From an uncultured Bizionia sp. (GTDB lineage Bacteria > Bacteroidota > Bacteroidia > Flavobacteriales > Flavobacteriaceae), in assembly GCA_947496215.1 (NCBI GenBank), contig CANMCF010000022.1, positions 1 to 64,000 of the forward strand: DNA of 64,000 nt, written 5' to 3'. The notes under the pieces are model-generated. The model had not been told where the DNA came from. It saw only the letters and a program-made list of their open reading frames with translations, and searched no databases. Below are positions 36,298 to 44,110 of this stretch, piece by piece (position 1 is the stretch's first letter; each line of letters begins with the position of its first letter). A program made the position numbers and the translations under genes.

Positions 36298-37041
36298 ATG
36301 AAAATAATAAGTGAATTAAAAAATGTTGCAATACTTATGTTATGCATTGTTTGTATGACCTCTTGTGAAAAATCAGAAGAAGATTTAGAATTGTCAAATG
36401 CCGATCTTGACGAAGCTTACATTAGCAATACGGGAAATAGTGATATAAGTGAACCAATAAAAGAATCTGAAAATGTAAAGGTGGTACTTCATATGACTTT
36501 TGATGATAGTACAAATGAAGAAGAAGCCTTGGAAGCTTTTGAAAAGGCTACTGCTAAATATTTGAGAGAAACCTCAAACGATAAAGCAGCAAGTAAGTTT
36601 AGGTACAGGGTGAAAACACGAACAAGCAGTACAAACCATTATGGTACGGATGCTCCCGTATATGCAAGGATTAAATTTTTTACAGACAAAGGGCATAGAG
36701 TATATACAAAGCGATTGGATAATCCTAACAAGAACGATTTTGAAGAGGGGAAGACAGATTATTTTCTACTTAGTGTTACGCCAAGTTCATCATTATGCTG
36801 GGCTACTGTAAATCCTATTGGATCTTCATTGCGATTAAAGGGGACTGATGGTTGGGGAGTATTGCAATTTACTGTGGATATGACAGCTCAAATGCAATAT
36901 TCTAATTCAGCTACGGGGTATTCAAGCTTTAATACATACCCTAATGTACTTTTAGACAACATATCAGAAAATTATTGGGATGAATATGTTATTGACGATT
37001 ATAATGATTATACAGGAGCAGTAGGCTTTAATTGTAATTAA
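36298..37041 (+). CDS. Lipoprotein of unknown function, possibly PLAT-like
   Basis: A 247-residue lipoprotein (signal ending CMTSC, lipid Cys23) with an acidic low-complexity segment just after the lipid (SEEDLELSNADLDEAYIS). The part from about 118 (VYARIKFFTDKGHRVYTKRLDNPNKNDFEEGKTDYFLLSV) has the rhythm of a PLAT/LH2 beta-sandwich, seen in some secreted lipid- or toxin-associated proteins. That reading is only by eye. Ends in YTGAVGFNCN. Isolated gene, no operon partner. Confidence 0.7.
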   Translation: MKIISELKNVAILMLCIVCMTSCEKSEEDLELSNADLDEAYISNTGNSDISEPIKESENVKVVLHMTFDDSTNEEEALEAFEKATAKYLRETSNDKAASKFRYRVKTRTSSTNHYGTDAPVYARIKFFTDKGHRVYTKRLDNPNKNDFEEGKTDYFLLSVTPSSSLCWATVNPIGSSLRLKGTDGWGVLQFTVDMTAQMQYSNSATGYSSFNTYPNVLLDNISENYWDEYVIDDYNDYTGAVGFNCN

Positions 37042-37058
37042 ACCAATGCATATCTTAC

Positions 37059-37093
37059 AAATCCGTAGTGTTTCGATACCACACCACGGATTT
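37059..37093 (+). terminator. Weak hairpin after the lipoprotein gene
   Basis: Stem AAATCCGTAGTG / CACCACGGATTT with one G-T pair, 17 nt after the stop. The downstream T run is short (GTGTTTT), so termination is uncertain. Confidence 0.45.
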
Positions 37094-37297
37094 GATAGTG
37101 TTTTAAACTCATAAAGGTGGTTTCTATGAAGAGCTGAATAAATCCCATTCAAAATTCTATTTCTTGTGTTTCATGTTTCGTCTCTAGATGTTTGAACCTA
37201 TACTTAGGAAGCATGATAATCTTTAAAATATCAAAGATTTGATACGATGACAGCGGTTTTTGAAGGCCTTTTCTTCAACTAAAGATGTTATGGCATG

Positions 37298-37331
37298 AAA
37301 AAAGCGATTCAATATGAATCGCTTTTTTTAT
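37298..37331 (-). terminator. accC terminator (bidirectional)
   Basis: Perfect 13-bp stem AAAAAAGCGATTC / GAATCGCTTTTTT with loop AATAT, A/T-rich on both sides, 3 nt downstream of the accC stop on the minus strand. It closes the pdxA-to-accC run. Confidence 0.88.
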
Positions 37332-37333
37332 GT

Positions 37334-38686
37334 TTAATCTTCCTTGGGTTTTTCGATGACGAAATCCTCCATGAACTTGGTGGTATAGTTACCGGTCAAG
37401 TAGTCTGGGTGATCCATCAACTGTCTGTGAAAAGGTATTGTTGTTTTGATACCTTCAATTACGAACTCGTCCAAAGCACGTTTCATTTTGTTTATGGCCT
37501 CTTCTCTTGTTTGCGCAGTTGTAATCAATTTGGCAATCATGGAGTCATAATTTGGAGGTATGGAGTAACCAGCATAGACGTGGGTATCCAAGCGAACACC
37601 GTGGCCTCCTGGAGCGTGTAATGTTGTGATTTTTCCTGGAGAAGGTCTAAAGTCGTTAAAAGGATCTTCTGCGTTGATTCTACACTCTATGGAATGTAGG
37701 TTGGGTATATAGTTCTTGCCAGAGATCGGTACACCTGCTGCTACCAATATTTGCTCACGAATCAAATCGAAATCAATCACCTGTTCAGTAATTGGGTGCT
37801 CTACTTGAATACGTGTATTCATTTCCATGAAATAGAAATTTCTATGTTTGTCAACCAAGAATTCCACGGTACCTGCACCTTCGTATTTAATGTATTCTGC
37901 TGCCTTTACAGCTGCTTCACCCATTTTTTTACGCAATGCAGTGGTCATAAATGGAGAAGGAACTTCTTCTGTTAGTTTTTGATGACGTCTCTGTACAGAG
38001 CAATCTCTTTCCGACAAGTGACATGCTTTACCGTTAGAGTCCCCTACGATTTGAATTTCGATATGTCTAGGTTCTTCAATGAGTTTTTCCATATACATGT
38101 CATCATTCCCAAAAGCAGCTTTGGATTCATATCTGGCAGAATCCCAAGCATCTTGTAGATCTTCAGGCTTCCATACGGCACGCATACCTTTACCACCACC
38201 ACCAGCAGAAGCTTTAAGCATCACTGGATAACCGGTTTCTACTGCTATTTTCTTGCATTCTTCGAAGGTTTCGATGATACCTTCGCTTCCAGGTACACAA
38301 GGCACACCAGCTGCGATCATTGTAGACTTTGCATTGGCTTTATCTCCCATTCTATCAATCATTTCGGCTGAAGCTCCAATGAATTTGATGTCGTGTTCGT
38401 CACAAATTTGTGAAAATTTGGCGTTTTCAGATAAAAAACCATATCCAGGATGTATAGCATCAGCATTGGTGATTTCAGCTGCAGCTATTATGTTGGACAT
38501 TTTCAAATAAGATTCACTACTGGGAGGCGGCCCTATGCAGACGGCCTCATCGGCAAATTTCACGTGAAGACTTTCTGCATCGGCAGTAGAATATACTGCT
38601 ACCGTCTTTATGCCCATTTCTTTACAGGTTCTGATAACACGTAATGCTATTTCCCCTCTATTTGCAATAAGTATTTTTTTAAACAT
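37334..38686 (-). CDS. accC: Acetyl-CoA carboxylase biotin carboxylase subunit
   Basis: A 450-residue ATP-grasp enzyme that carboxylates biotin on AccB with bicarbonate and ATP in fatty acid synthesis. Visible motifs are [25 protein letters not shown] at the N-terminus, [13 protein letters not shown], the glycine-rich loop [23 protein letters not shown], and the active-site segment [20 protein letters not shown]. Full length. Follows accB after a 91-nt spacer that contains a CAAATTCCAA-type repeat, and ends at a terminator. Confidence 0.97.
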   Translation of the reverse strand: MFKKILIANRGEIALRVIRTCKEMGIKTVAVYSTADAESLHVKFADEAVCIGPPPSSESYLKMSNIIAAAEITNADAIHPGYGFLSENAKFSQICDEHDIKFIGASAEMIDRMGDKANAKSTMIAAGVPCVPGSEGIIETFEECKKIAVETGYPVMLKASAGGGGKGMRAVWKPEDLQDAWDSARYESKAAFGNDDMYMEKLIEEPRHIEIQIVGDSNGKACHLSERDCSVQRRHQKLTEEVPSPFMTTALRKKMGEAAVKAAEYIKYEGAGTVEFLVDKHRNFYFMEMNTRIQVEHPITEQVIDFDLIREQILVAAGVPISGKNYIPNLHSIECRINAEDPFNDFRPSPGKITTLHAPGGHGVRLDTHVYAGYSIPPNYDSMIAKLITTAQTREEAINKMKRALDEFVIEGIKTTIPFHRQLMDHPDYLTGNYTTKFMEDFVIEKPKED

Positions 38687-38777
38687 AACTTCTTATTTTA
38701 AAAATTTCAAATTCCAAGTGCCAAATATTCCTAATGATATCGGATTTTGAGATTTGTATGTTGGAATTTTTAAATGG
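38687..38777 (-). repeat. Imperfect AAATTCCAA-type repeat in the accB-accC spacer
   Basis: Read on the minus strand, the spacer holds AAAAATTCCAAC, CAAATCTCAAAATCC and GGAATTTGAAATTTTT-like units, so its two ends (38713-38722 and 38756-38768) form an imperfect inverted repeat around TTCCAA. Such short AATTCC-rich runs occur dispersed in flavobacterial intergenic DNA. No gene is visible in it. Confidence 0.4.
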
Positions 38778-39257
38778 TTATGATGGATCTACTAAAAACA
38801 ATGGCTGATCAAACTCTACGGGAGAAGCATCATCCACCAATATTTTAACAACTTTACCTGATACTTCAGACTCTATTTCGTTGAATAATTTCATAGCCTC
38901 TATGATACATAGTACATCTCCTTCTGCAATGGTTTGTCCTACTTCGACAAATAATGGTTTGTCTGGAGATGGCTTTCTGTAAAAAGTTCCAATTATAGGA
39001 GATTTTACAGTGATGTATTTAGAGTCTTCTTTAACAGCAGCAGGAGTTGCCTCTGCAGGTGTTGTTGCTACAGGTTGGGCCGGTGGCATAGCCATTTGTG
39101 GCATTTGAGGAGCCATTGGCATCTGTTGTACAATGGTAGTTTCTGTGTCTGAACCTGTTTTTATAGTAATTTTAACGTCTTCTGTTTCTAATTTAACCTC
39201 ACTTGCCCCTGATTTGGCAACAAATTTGATTAAGTTTTGAATGTCTTTTAAATCCAT
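38778..39257 (-). CDS. accB: Biotin carboxyl carrier protein of acetyl-CoA carboxylase
   Basis: A 159-residue BCCP that carries biotin between carboxylase and transferase halves of ACC. The helical N-terminus (DLKDIQNLIKFVAKSGASEVKLE) is joined by a Met/Pro/Ala-rich flexible linker (~45-78) to the biotinyl domain starting at KSPIIGTFYRKPSPD. The biotin acceptor is Lys123 in CIIEAMKLFNE. Spacing of 35 nt to fabH. Confidence 0.97.
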   Translation of the reverse strand: MDLKDIQNLIKFVAKSGASEVKLETEDVKITIKTGSDTETTIVQQMPMAPQMPQMAMPPAQPVATTPAEATPAAVKEDSKYITVKSPIIGTFYRKPSPDKPLFVEVGQTIAEGDVLCIIEAMKLFNEIESEVSGKVVKILVDDASPVEFDQPLFLVDPS

Positions 39258-39292
39258 AATTAAAATGTATTAAATTTTAGTTTGTTAGTTTG

Positions 39293-40288
39293 TTAAGAGT
39301 TATAGGCCCATTTCAAGTAAATGGAGCCCCATGTGAACCCTCCTCCAAAAGCAGCAAATATTAAATTATCTCCTTTTTTTAATTTTGACTCATAATCACT
39401 TAAAAGCAAAGGCAATGTTGCAGATGTGGTATTGCCATACCTTTGAATGTTCATCATTACTTTGTCATGATCTAATTCTATACGGTTTGCGGTAGCATCT
39501 ATAATACGTTTGTTGGCTTGGTGTGCTACCAACCAAGCAATGTCGTCTTTGCTCAAGTTGTTTCTTTCCAATATTTTAACGGCAACATCTGCCATGTTGG
39601 AAACAGCATTTTTAAACACCGTCTTTCCATCTTGAAAAACAAATTGTTCATTGTTTTCCAAAGCTTCAGCTGTTATTGGATAAGAAGAACCTCCAGCCTT
39701 GGCTTGCAAGAACTCCCTTCCTATGCCATCGCTCCTCAGGTACTCATCTTGTAGCCCCAATTGTTCGTCATTGGGTTCAAACAAGACGGCTCCAGCTCCA
39801 TCACCAAAAATAATGCAGGTAGCCCTGTCCTTGGGATTGATCATTGAGGAGTTTTTATCAGCCCCTATTAAAAGTACTTTTTTGTATTTTCCAGACTCTA
39901 TGTATCTGGCTGCTGTAGACATTCCAAACAAGAAACTTGAACAAGCAGCCTCCAAATCGAAGGAAAAAGCATTGACTGCTCCTATTTGGCTTGCTGTATA
40001 TGCAGCGGTAGAAGCTGCTTTCATATCTGGAGTTGCAGTGGCAACAATGACTAATTCTATGTCTTCTGGATTTATTCCTTTTTTCTTTATCAGGTCCTTT
40101 CCTGCCTTGATGGCCATATAAGAAGTTCCTAGACCTTCACCTTTAAGGATTCTTCGTTCCTTTATTCCGGTTCTTGTAGTAATCCATTCATCATTGGTAT
40201 CAACAATCGTTTCAAGAATCTGATTTGTCAATACATATTCTGGTACATAAGCACCTACAGCTGTAATTGCCGCTGAAATTTTACTCAT
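39293..40288 (-). CDS. fabH: Beta-ketoacyl-ACP synthase III
   Basis: A 331-residue thiolase-fold enzyme condensing an acyl-CoA primer with malonyl-ACP to start fatty acid synthesis. Catalytic Cys116 lies in DLEAACSSFLFGM; His is in WLVAHQANKRI and Asn in RYGNTTSATLPL. The C-terminal GGGFTWGSIYLKW is complete. Operon with DUF177, rpmF and accBC, the usual order in Bacteroidota. No acpP or plsX gene is present here. Confidence 0.96.
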   Translation of the reverse strand: MSKISAAITAVGAYVPEYVLTNQILETIVDTNDEWITTRTGIKERRILKGEGLGTSYMAIKAGKDLIKKKGINPEDIELVIVATATPDMKAASTAAYTASQIGAVNAFSFDLEAACSSFLFGMSTAARYIESGKYKKVLLIGADKNSSMINPKDRATCIIFGDGAGAVLFEPNDEQLGLQDEYLRSDGIGREFLQAKAGGSSYPITAEALENNEQFVFQDGKTVFKNAVSNMADVAVKILERNNLSKDDIAWLVAHQANKRIIDATANRIELDHDKVMMNIQRYGNTTSATLPLLLSDYESKLKKGDNLIFAAFGGGFTWGSIYLKWAYNS

Positions 40289-40422
40289 ACTTTTTAAGTT
40301 AAATTGACCGAAAAAGGTTTAAAAATCGTCTAAAAAAGGCGAAATTTCGCTAAAATTAATGATTTCCAATCAATATTACGCAAATTAAGTTGTTTTTAAC
40401 TCAAAGAAAAAATTATAACAAA

Positions 40423-40448
40423 AAAAACGCTCACAAGTGAGCGTTTTT
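40423..40448 (-). terminator. Hairpin terminator after rpmF
   Basis: Stem AAAAACGCTCAC-AA-GTGAGCGTTTTT on the minus strand, 20 nt past the rpmF stop. It would limit readthrough from rpmF into fabH, suggesting that fabH-accBC also have their own promoter in 40289-40422. Confidence 0.85.
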
Positions 40449-40467
40449 CTATATGCATGCATAGTAC

Positions 40468-40671
40468 CTATGCGATGTTTTCTTCAGTTGTAGAGTTGTC
40501 AATCAATACTTGACCTCTGTAGTATAACTTCCCTTCGAACCAATGTGCTCTATGATAAAGGTGAGCCTCTCCAGTTGTAGGACAAGTTGCAATTTGTGGC
40601 GCTACTGCTTTGTAGTGAGTTCTTCTCTTATCTCTTCTTGTTTTAGAGATTTTTCTTTTAGGATGTGCCAT
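40468..40671 (-). CDS. rpmF: 50S ribosomal protein L32, zinc-ribbon-degenerate form
   Basis: A 67-residue L32 with the basic N-terminus [21 protein letters not shown]. The usual ribbon has two CxxC pairs; here only one Cys remains ([17 protein letters not shown]), with Thr, His and Ala at the other positions. It is therefore a zinc-independent (C-minus) form, which appears typical for this phylum. 8 nt after the DUF177 gene, the classical DUF177-rpmF pair. Confidence 0.95.
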   Translation of the reverse strand: MAHPKRKISKTRRDKRRTHYKAVAPQIATCPTTGEAHLYHRAHWFEGKLYYRGQVLIDNSTTEENIA

Positions 40672-40679
40672 TTTATAAT

Positions 40680-41219
40680 TTATTTATCCGTTAATAGTTT
40701 TTTTAATGTATTCCAACGAGGATCTGTTTCCTCTTTGTCTTCTTTCGTGTTTTTTTCTTTAGGGCTTAATTCTTCTAATCTTTCAAGTATTTCCGAATCC
40801 AACGTGCCATCTTCAACTCCAGGGTGAACACGTTTTACAGGCATGGCCAATACGATTAGCTCATAAATGTATTGTTGAATGTTGATTTCATATTCCCCGT
40901 GAGGGATGATGAGAATGTCAATGTTTTCATCATTGTATTCCTCTCCAAATTTAACAACCAGATCAAATGCGTTTTCTACACTTTGATCATATGCTTCATT
41001 TGTTAAATCACAATTTACATTTATTGAACCTGAAATTTGGAAGTGCAATTCCAGCAATGTCGATTTTTTTTCTAAATCAACATTTACTTTTACAGCACTA
41101 CTATTAAACTCTTCATACTCAAAATGCTCAAAGAACTTTTGCTCTATTTCATACTCAAAACGATGCTTCCCTACTTTTAACCCTACAAAAGGAATCGTAA
41201 ACTCTTTCAAACGCTTCAT
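40680..41219 (-). CDS. DUF177 (YceD) family protein
   Basis: I take the ATG at 41219 (179 residues, starting [20 protein letters not shown]); the longer frame to 41252 adds MYICRLKIDVI, unlike the family. The segment [22 protein letters not shown] matches the DUF177 core, where the Cys pair found in many homologues is reduced to one. The C-terminal [28 protein letters not shown] is characteristic. The family is linked to 23S rRNA processing and L32 in plants and E. coli. Its position next to rpmF supports this. Confidence 0.93.
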   Translation of the reverse strand: MKRLKEFTIPFVGLKVGKHRFEYEIEQKFFEHFEYEEFNSSAVKVNVDLEKKSTLLELHFQISGSINVNCDLTNEAYDQSVENAFDLVVKFGEEYNDENIDILIIPHGEYEINIQQYIYELIVLAMPVKRVHPGVEDGTLDSEILERLEELSPKEKNTKEDKEETDPRWNTLKKLLTDK

Positions 41220-41342
41220 TATCACATCTATTTTGAGCCTGCAAATATACAAATTTTTATTAACTAGATGGTTTTATAAACATTTTTTTGTTTATATCTT
41301 CTGGTTGTAAAAAAGCAGGCAAGAATTATACACTTTATTTTG

Positions 41343-42395
41343 TTAGTCGTAACGTTTGCGTTTGGAGAATGCCAAAGGGTTTTTGCTAAGCAATTGATAC
41401 TCTTTTCTATGCTTGTAAATTTGTATGGCTGTAAATACTGCTTCTTTGAAAGAGCTGATGTCAGCAATGCCTTTTCCTGCAATTTCATAAGCTGTGCCAT
41501 GGTCTGGTGATGTCCTTACGCGATTTAGTCCTGCGGTATAGTTAACACCTTGTCCAAAGGAAAGGGTTTTAAAAGGGATTAAGCCTTGGTCATGATAAGA
41601 TGCGATTACGGCATCGAAATTCTTGTAATTGTTGGAGCCAAAGAAGCTGTCTGCAGAGTAAGGACCAAAGACAAGCTTTCCGTTTTCTTTTATTTTTTTT
41701 AGAGTAGGACGCATAATTTCGTCATCTTCATTGCCAATTACTCCATTGTCTCCAGTATGTGGGTTTATTCCCAAGACTGCAACTCTAGGTTTGTTTATCC
41801 TAAAATCCTGTTTTAGGGATTTGTATATGGTTTCTATTTTTTCTTCAATCAATGTTGAGGTTATATGACTGGATATGTCTTTTACTGGTACATGATCAGT
41901 CAATAAGCCTATTCTCAACGTATCGGTTACCATAAACATTAGACTATTTCCATCCAGTTCCTTTGCCAAGTAATCGGTATGTCCCGGGAACTTGAAATCT
42001 TCAGATTGAATGTTGTGCTTGTTTATAGGGGCAGTGACCAAGACGTCTATTTTTTCCTCTTTTAGGGCTTTAGTGGCCTCGCTAAGGGATTTAATGGAGT
42101 AGCCACCAATTTTAGAATCTTCTTTTCCAAAATCTATCGTCACATTTTCCTTCCAGCAATTCAAGACGTTTACTTTTCCGTGAACGATTTGATCCGCATT
42201 ATGTATGCTATTCAATCCTATGTTTAATTTAAAATGATTTTTTACAAAGCTCATCGTTTTAATTGAAGCAAAAAGAACTGGAGTGCAAAAATCCAACATC
42301 CTGTTATCTTCAAATATTTTCAATATAACTTCAGGACCAATTCCATTTAAGTCACCTACGGATATTCCTACTATGATATTTTCTTCTTTCCTCAT
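41343..42395 (-). CDS. pdxA: 4-hydroxythreonine-4-phosphate dehydrogenase
   Basis: A 350-residue NAD-dependent enzyme of DXP-dependent pyridoxal phosphate synthesis. The N-terminus IVGISVGDLNGIGPEVILK is the PdxA signature; metal-binding His residues are in FPGHTDYLA, ASYHDQGLIPFK and RTSPDHGTAYEIAGKG. Full length. It precedes DUF177 by 123 nt and diverges from riboflavin synthase with a 66-nt shared promoter region. Confidence 0.95.
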   Translation of the reverse strand: MRKEENIIVGISVGDLNGIGPEVILKIFEDNRMLDFCTPVLFASIKTMSFVKNHFKLNIGLNSIHNADQIVHGKVNVLNCWKENVTIDFGKEDSKIGGYSIKSLSEATKALKEEKIDVLVTAPINKHNIQSEDFKFPGHTDYLAKELDGNSLMFMVTDTLRIGLLTDHVPVKDISSHITSTLIEEKIETIYKSLKQDFRINKPRVAVLGINPHTGDNGVIGNEDDEIMRPTLKKIKENGKLVFGPYSADSFFGSNNYKNFDAVIASYHDQGLIPFKTLSFGQGVNYTAGLNRVRTSPDHGTAYEIAGKGIADISSFKEAVFTAIQIYKHRKEYQLLSKNPLAFSKRKRYD

Positions 42396-42461
42396 TAATT
42401 ATGATAACTTTTGTTTGTAATTTTACAATGACAAATTTAACTAAATAATACATTTGAGACT

Positions 42462-43058
42462 ATGTTTACAGGAATTATTGAAACGGTGGGTGTTGTAAAA
42501 GATTTGAAAGAAGAGTTGGGGAACCTTCACATTACTATAAACAGTGCTATTGCATCGGAGTTGAAAATAGATCAAAGTGTCGCTCACAATGGTGTTTGTT
42601 TGACAGTTGTTAATATTTTAGATTCAGATTCAAATTACACAGTTACCGCCATCAAGGAGACTTTGGAAAAAACAGCTATAGGAACTCTAAGCATGAATGA
42701 TAGGGTTAATTTGGAGAGAGCTATGAAGCTAGGAGACAGATTAGATGGACACATCGTGCAAGGTCACGTAGATCAAGTAGCTACCTGTACAAAGGTAGAG
42801 GAAACCTCGGGAAGTTGGTTGTTCACCTTCAATTATGATAGTGGTCTCAATAACATTACCATAGAAAAAGGGTCGATTACTGTTAATGGGGTGAGTCTGA
42901 CTGTGGTAAACTCAAAAAGGAATGAATTCAGTGTGGCAATTATACCATACACCTATGAACACACTAATTTTAATACCTTCAAAGAGGGAAGCGTGGTGAA
43001 TTTGGAGTTTGACGTTATTGGTAAGTACGTGTCGAGATTAAGTACATTGCACATATAG
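42462..43058 (+). CDS. ribE: Riboflavin synthase alpha subunit
   Basis: A 198-residue enzyme dismuting two 6,7-dimethyl-8-ribityllumazine molecules to riboflavin. Two lumazine-binding repeats are visible: MFTGIIETVGVVKDL with NGVCLTV, and GHIVQGHVDQVATC with NGVSLTVV. Length is normal. It stands alone, divergent from pdxA, and ends one base before the stop of the convergent PID-CTERM gene. No ribA, ribB or ribH is nearby. Confidence 0.96.
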   Translation: MFTGIIETVGVVKDLKEELGNLHITINSAIASELKIDQSVAHNGVCLTVVNILDSDSNYTVTAIKETLEKTAIGTLSMNDRVNLERAMKLGDRLDGHIVQGHVDQVATCTKVEETSGSWLFTFNYDSGLNNITIEKGSITVNGVSLTVVNSKRNEFSVAIIPYTYEHTNFNTFKEGSVVNLEFDVIGKYVSRLSTLHI

Positions 43059-43059
43059 A

Positions 43060-43260
43060 TTATACACGAGATTTTTTAAAGTTGTAAACTTTATATATAC
43101 CGTAAGTTAATCCTAAAATAATAAGGACGAAAAGATTGCCATCGATAGGTAGCCCAACAGGGTTAGGTGGGGGTTGTGGCGGTGGCGGATTTTGGGCGGA
43201 GCATACAAAACTTATTAATACAAATAAGATTGAGGCAAATGTTGTTTTATTTTGTATCAT
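43060..43260 (-). CDS. PID-CTERM-type microprotein
   Basis: A 66-residue protein consisting only of a signal peptide (1-22, FVLISFVCSAQ), a Pro-rich stretch (NPPPPQPPPNP) and a C-terminal cassette VGLPIDGNLFVLIILGLTYGIYKVYNFKKSRV. The PID triad, hydrophobic helix and basic end are the PID-CTERM sorting signal known in Bacteroidota, analogous to LPXTG or PEP-CTERM tails. The mature part is almost nothing but the signal, as in several other flavobacterial members. Function unknown. The 272-nt upstream spacer has a TTTTACG/CGTAAAA hairpin near 43392-43412 but no other gene. Confidence 0.82.
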   Translation of the reverse strand: MIQNKTTFASILFVLISFVCSAQNPPPPQPPPNPVGLPIDGNLFVLIILGLTYGIYKVYNFKKSRV

Positions 43261-43532
43261 AATTAGGTGGTAAATGTATAAAAAAAAGTGTCTTTACAAA
43301 ACTTTTTAAATCTTTTTTTTTGTAAAATCATCTATTAAATGCATAAAATCCCGATTAAGTGTTGATTTACGGGCTCCCAACGTCAGTTTATTTTTACGAA
43401 AAAAACGTAAAAACATTAGGGGAATCTTTGTTTTTTAACAAATTCAATGTCAATTATATGTGTAAATGTGTTCAATTTTTGTGAATAAATCGGATTTGTT
43501 GGCCGGTAGTAGAGGAAACTGAATGTTTTTGT

Positions 43533-43985
43533 TTATGGGTTTTCGCTTGCATACCATTCTGCATATGAAGTAGCAGTTTCTTGGAGTTTTAAAGAGTGTA
43601 GTTTAATGTTTTCAGGTAAACGATTCTTAATTTTAGCAGCAAAATCTATGACCATCATCTCACTAGTAGGTTGATAATCTACTAACAAAACATTGTGTCC
43701 TCTATCCTGAAGTTCTTTTGCTAGTTCAACATGGGGTGTGTTTTTGTTGAAAACCGTTGCATGGTCAAATACATTTACAATTTCTTCTTTCACAATTTTT
43801 TTAAGGTCGCTAAAGTCTATGACCATTCCAAATTTAACATTGGAAGTGTCTGTTATGGGTTGACCAATGACCGTTACCGAAAGTTTATAGCTATGTCCAT
43901 GTACATTCTTGCATTTGCCATCATAGCCATAAAGAGCATGGCCGGTTTCAAAAGAAAATTGCTTGGTGATACGAATGTTTCCCAT
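43533..43985 (-). CDS. queD: 6-carboxy-5,6,7,8-tetrahydropterin synthase
   Basis: A 150-residue PTPS-family enzyme for 7-deazaguanine (queuosine) synthesis. Zinc ligands His16, His29 and His31 are in FETGHALYG and KNVHGHSYK, and Cys25 in GKCKNVHG supplies the catalytic thiol. The closing LQETATSYAEWYASE has the conserved Glu. Its ATG overlaps the stop of a 32-codon membrane microprotein frame (TAATG). Confidence 0.93.
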   Translation of the reverse strand: MGNIRITKQFSFETGHALYGYDGKCKNVHGHSYKLSVTVIGQPITDTSNVKFGMVIDFSDLKKIVKEEIVNVFDHATVFNKNTPHVELAKELQDRGHNVLLVDYQPTSEMMVIDFAAKIKNRLPENIKLHSLKLQETATSYAEWYASENP

Positions 43986-44083
43986 TATCTGCGTTTATTT
44001 CTGTTTATGATGTATATGACTATGAGCACTAAACCCAAGACTAGGAAAAGTCCATTGCCGCCTAAAAAATTTAAAATATCCAT
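43985..44083 (-). CDS. Membrane microprotein (32 residues) overlapping queD
   Basis: An ATG at 44083 opens a 32-codon frame reading DILNFLGGNGLFLVLGLVLI...NRNKRR: a single hydrophobic helix flanked by a Gly-Gly-Asn turn and an Arg/Lys-rich end, a typical topology for a small membrane protein. Its TAA shares one base with the queD ATG, the same TAATG coupling seen elsewhere in this window. It is too short for normal gene calling. The upstream MATE gene stops 27 nt before its ATG. Function unknown. Confidence 0.55.
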   Translation of the reverse strand: MDILNFLGGNGLFLVLGLVLIVIYIINRNKRR

Positions 44084-44110
44084 TTTGTAAAAATTATTAT
44101 GATGACAAAG

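Noticed and set aside
41264-41500. 78-codon minus-strand frame overlapping the pdxA 3' end
   Set aside because: Different frame of pdxA sequence; no signal, family motif or independent promoter.
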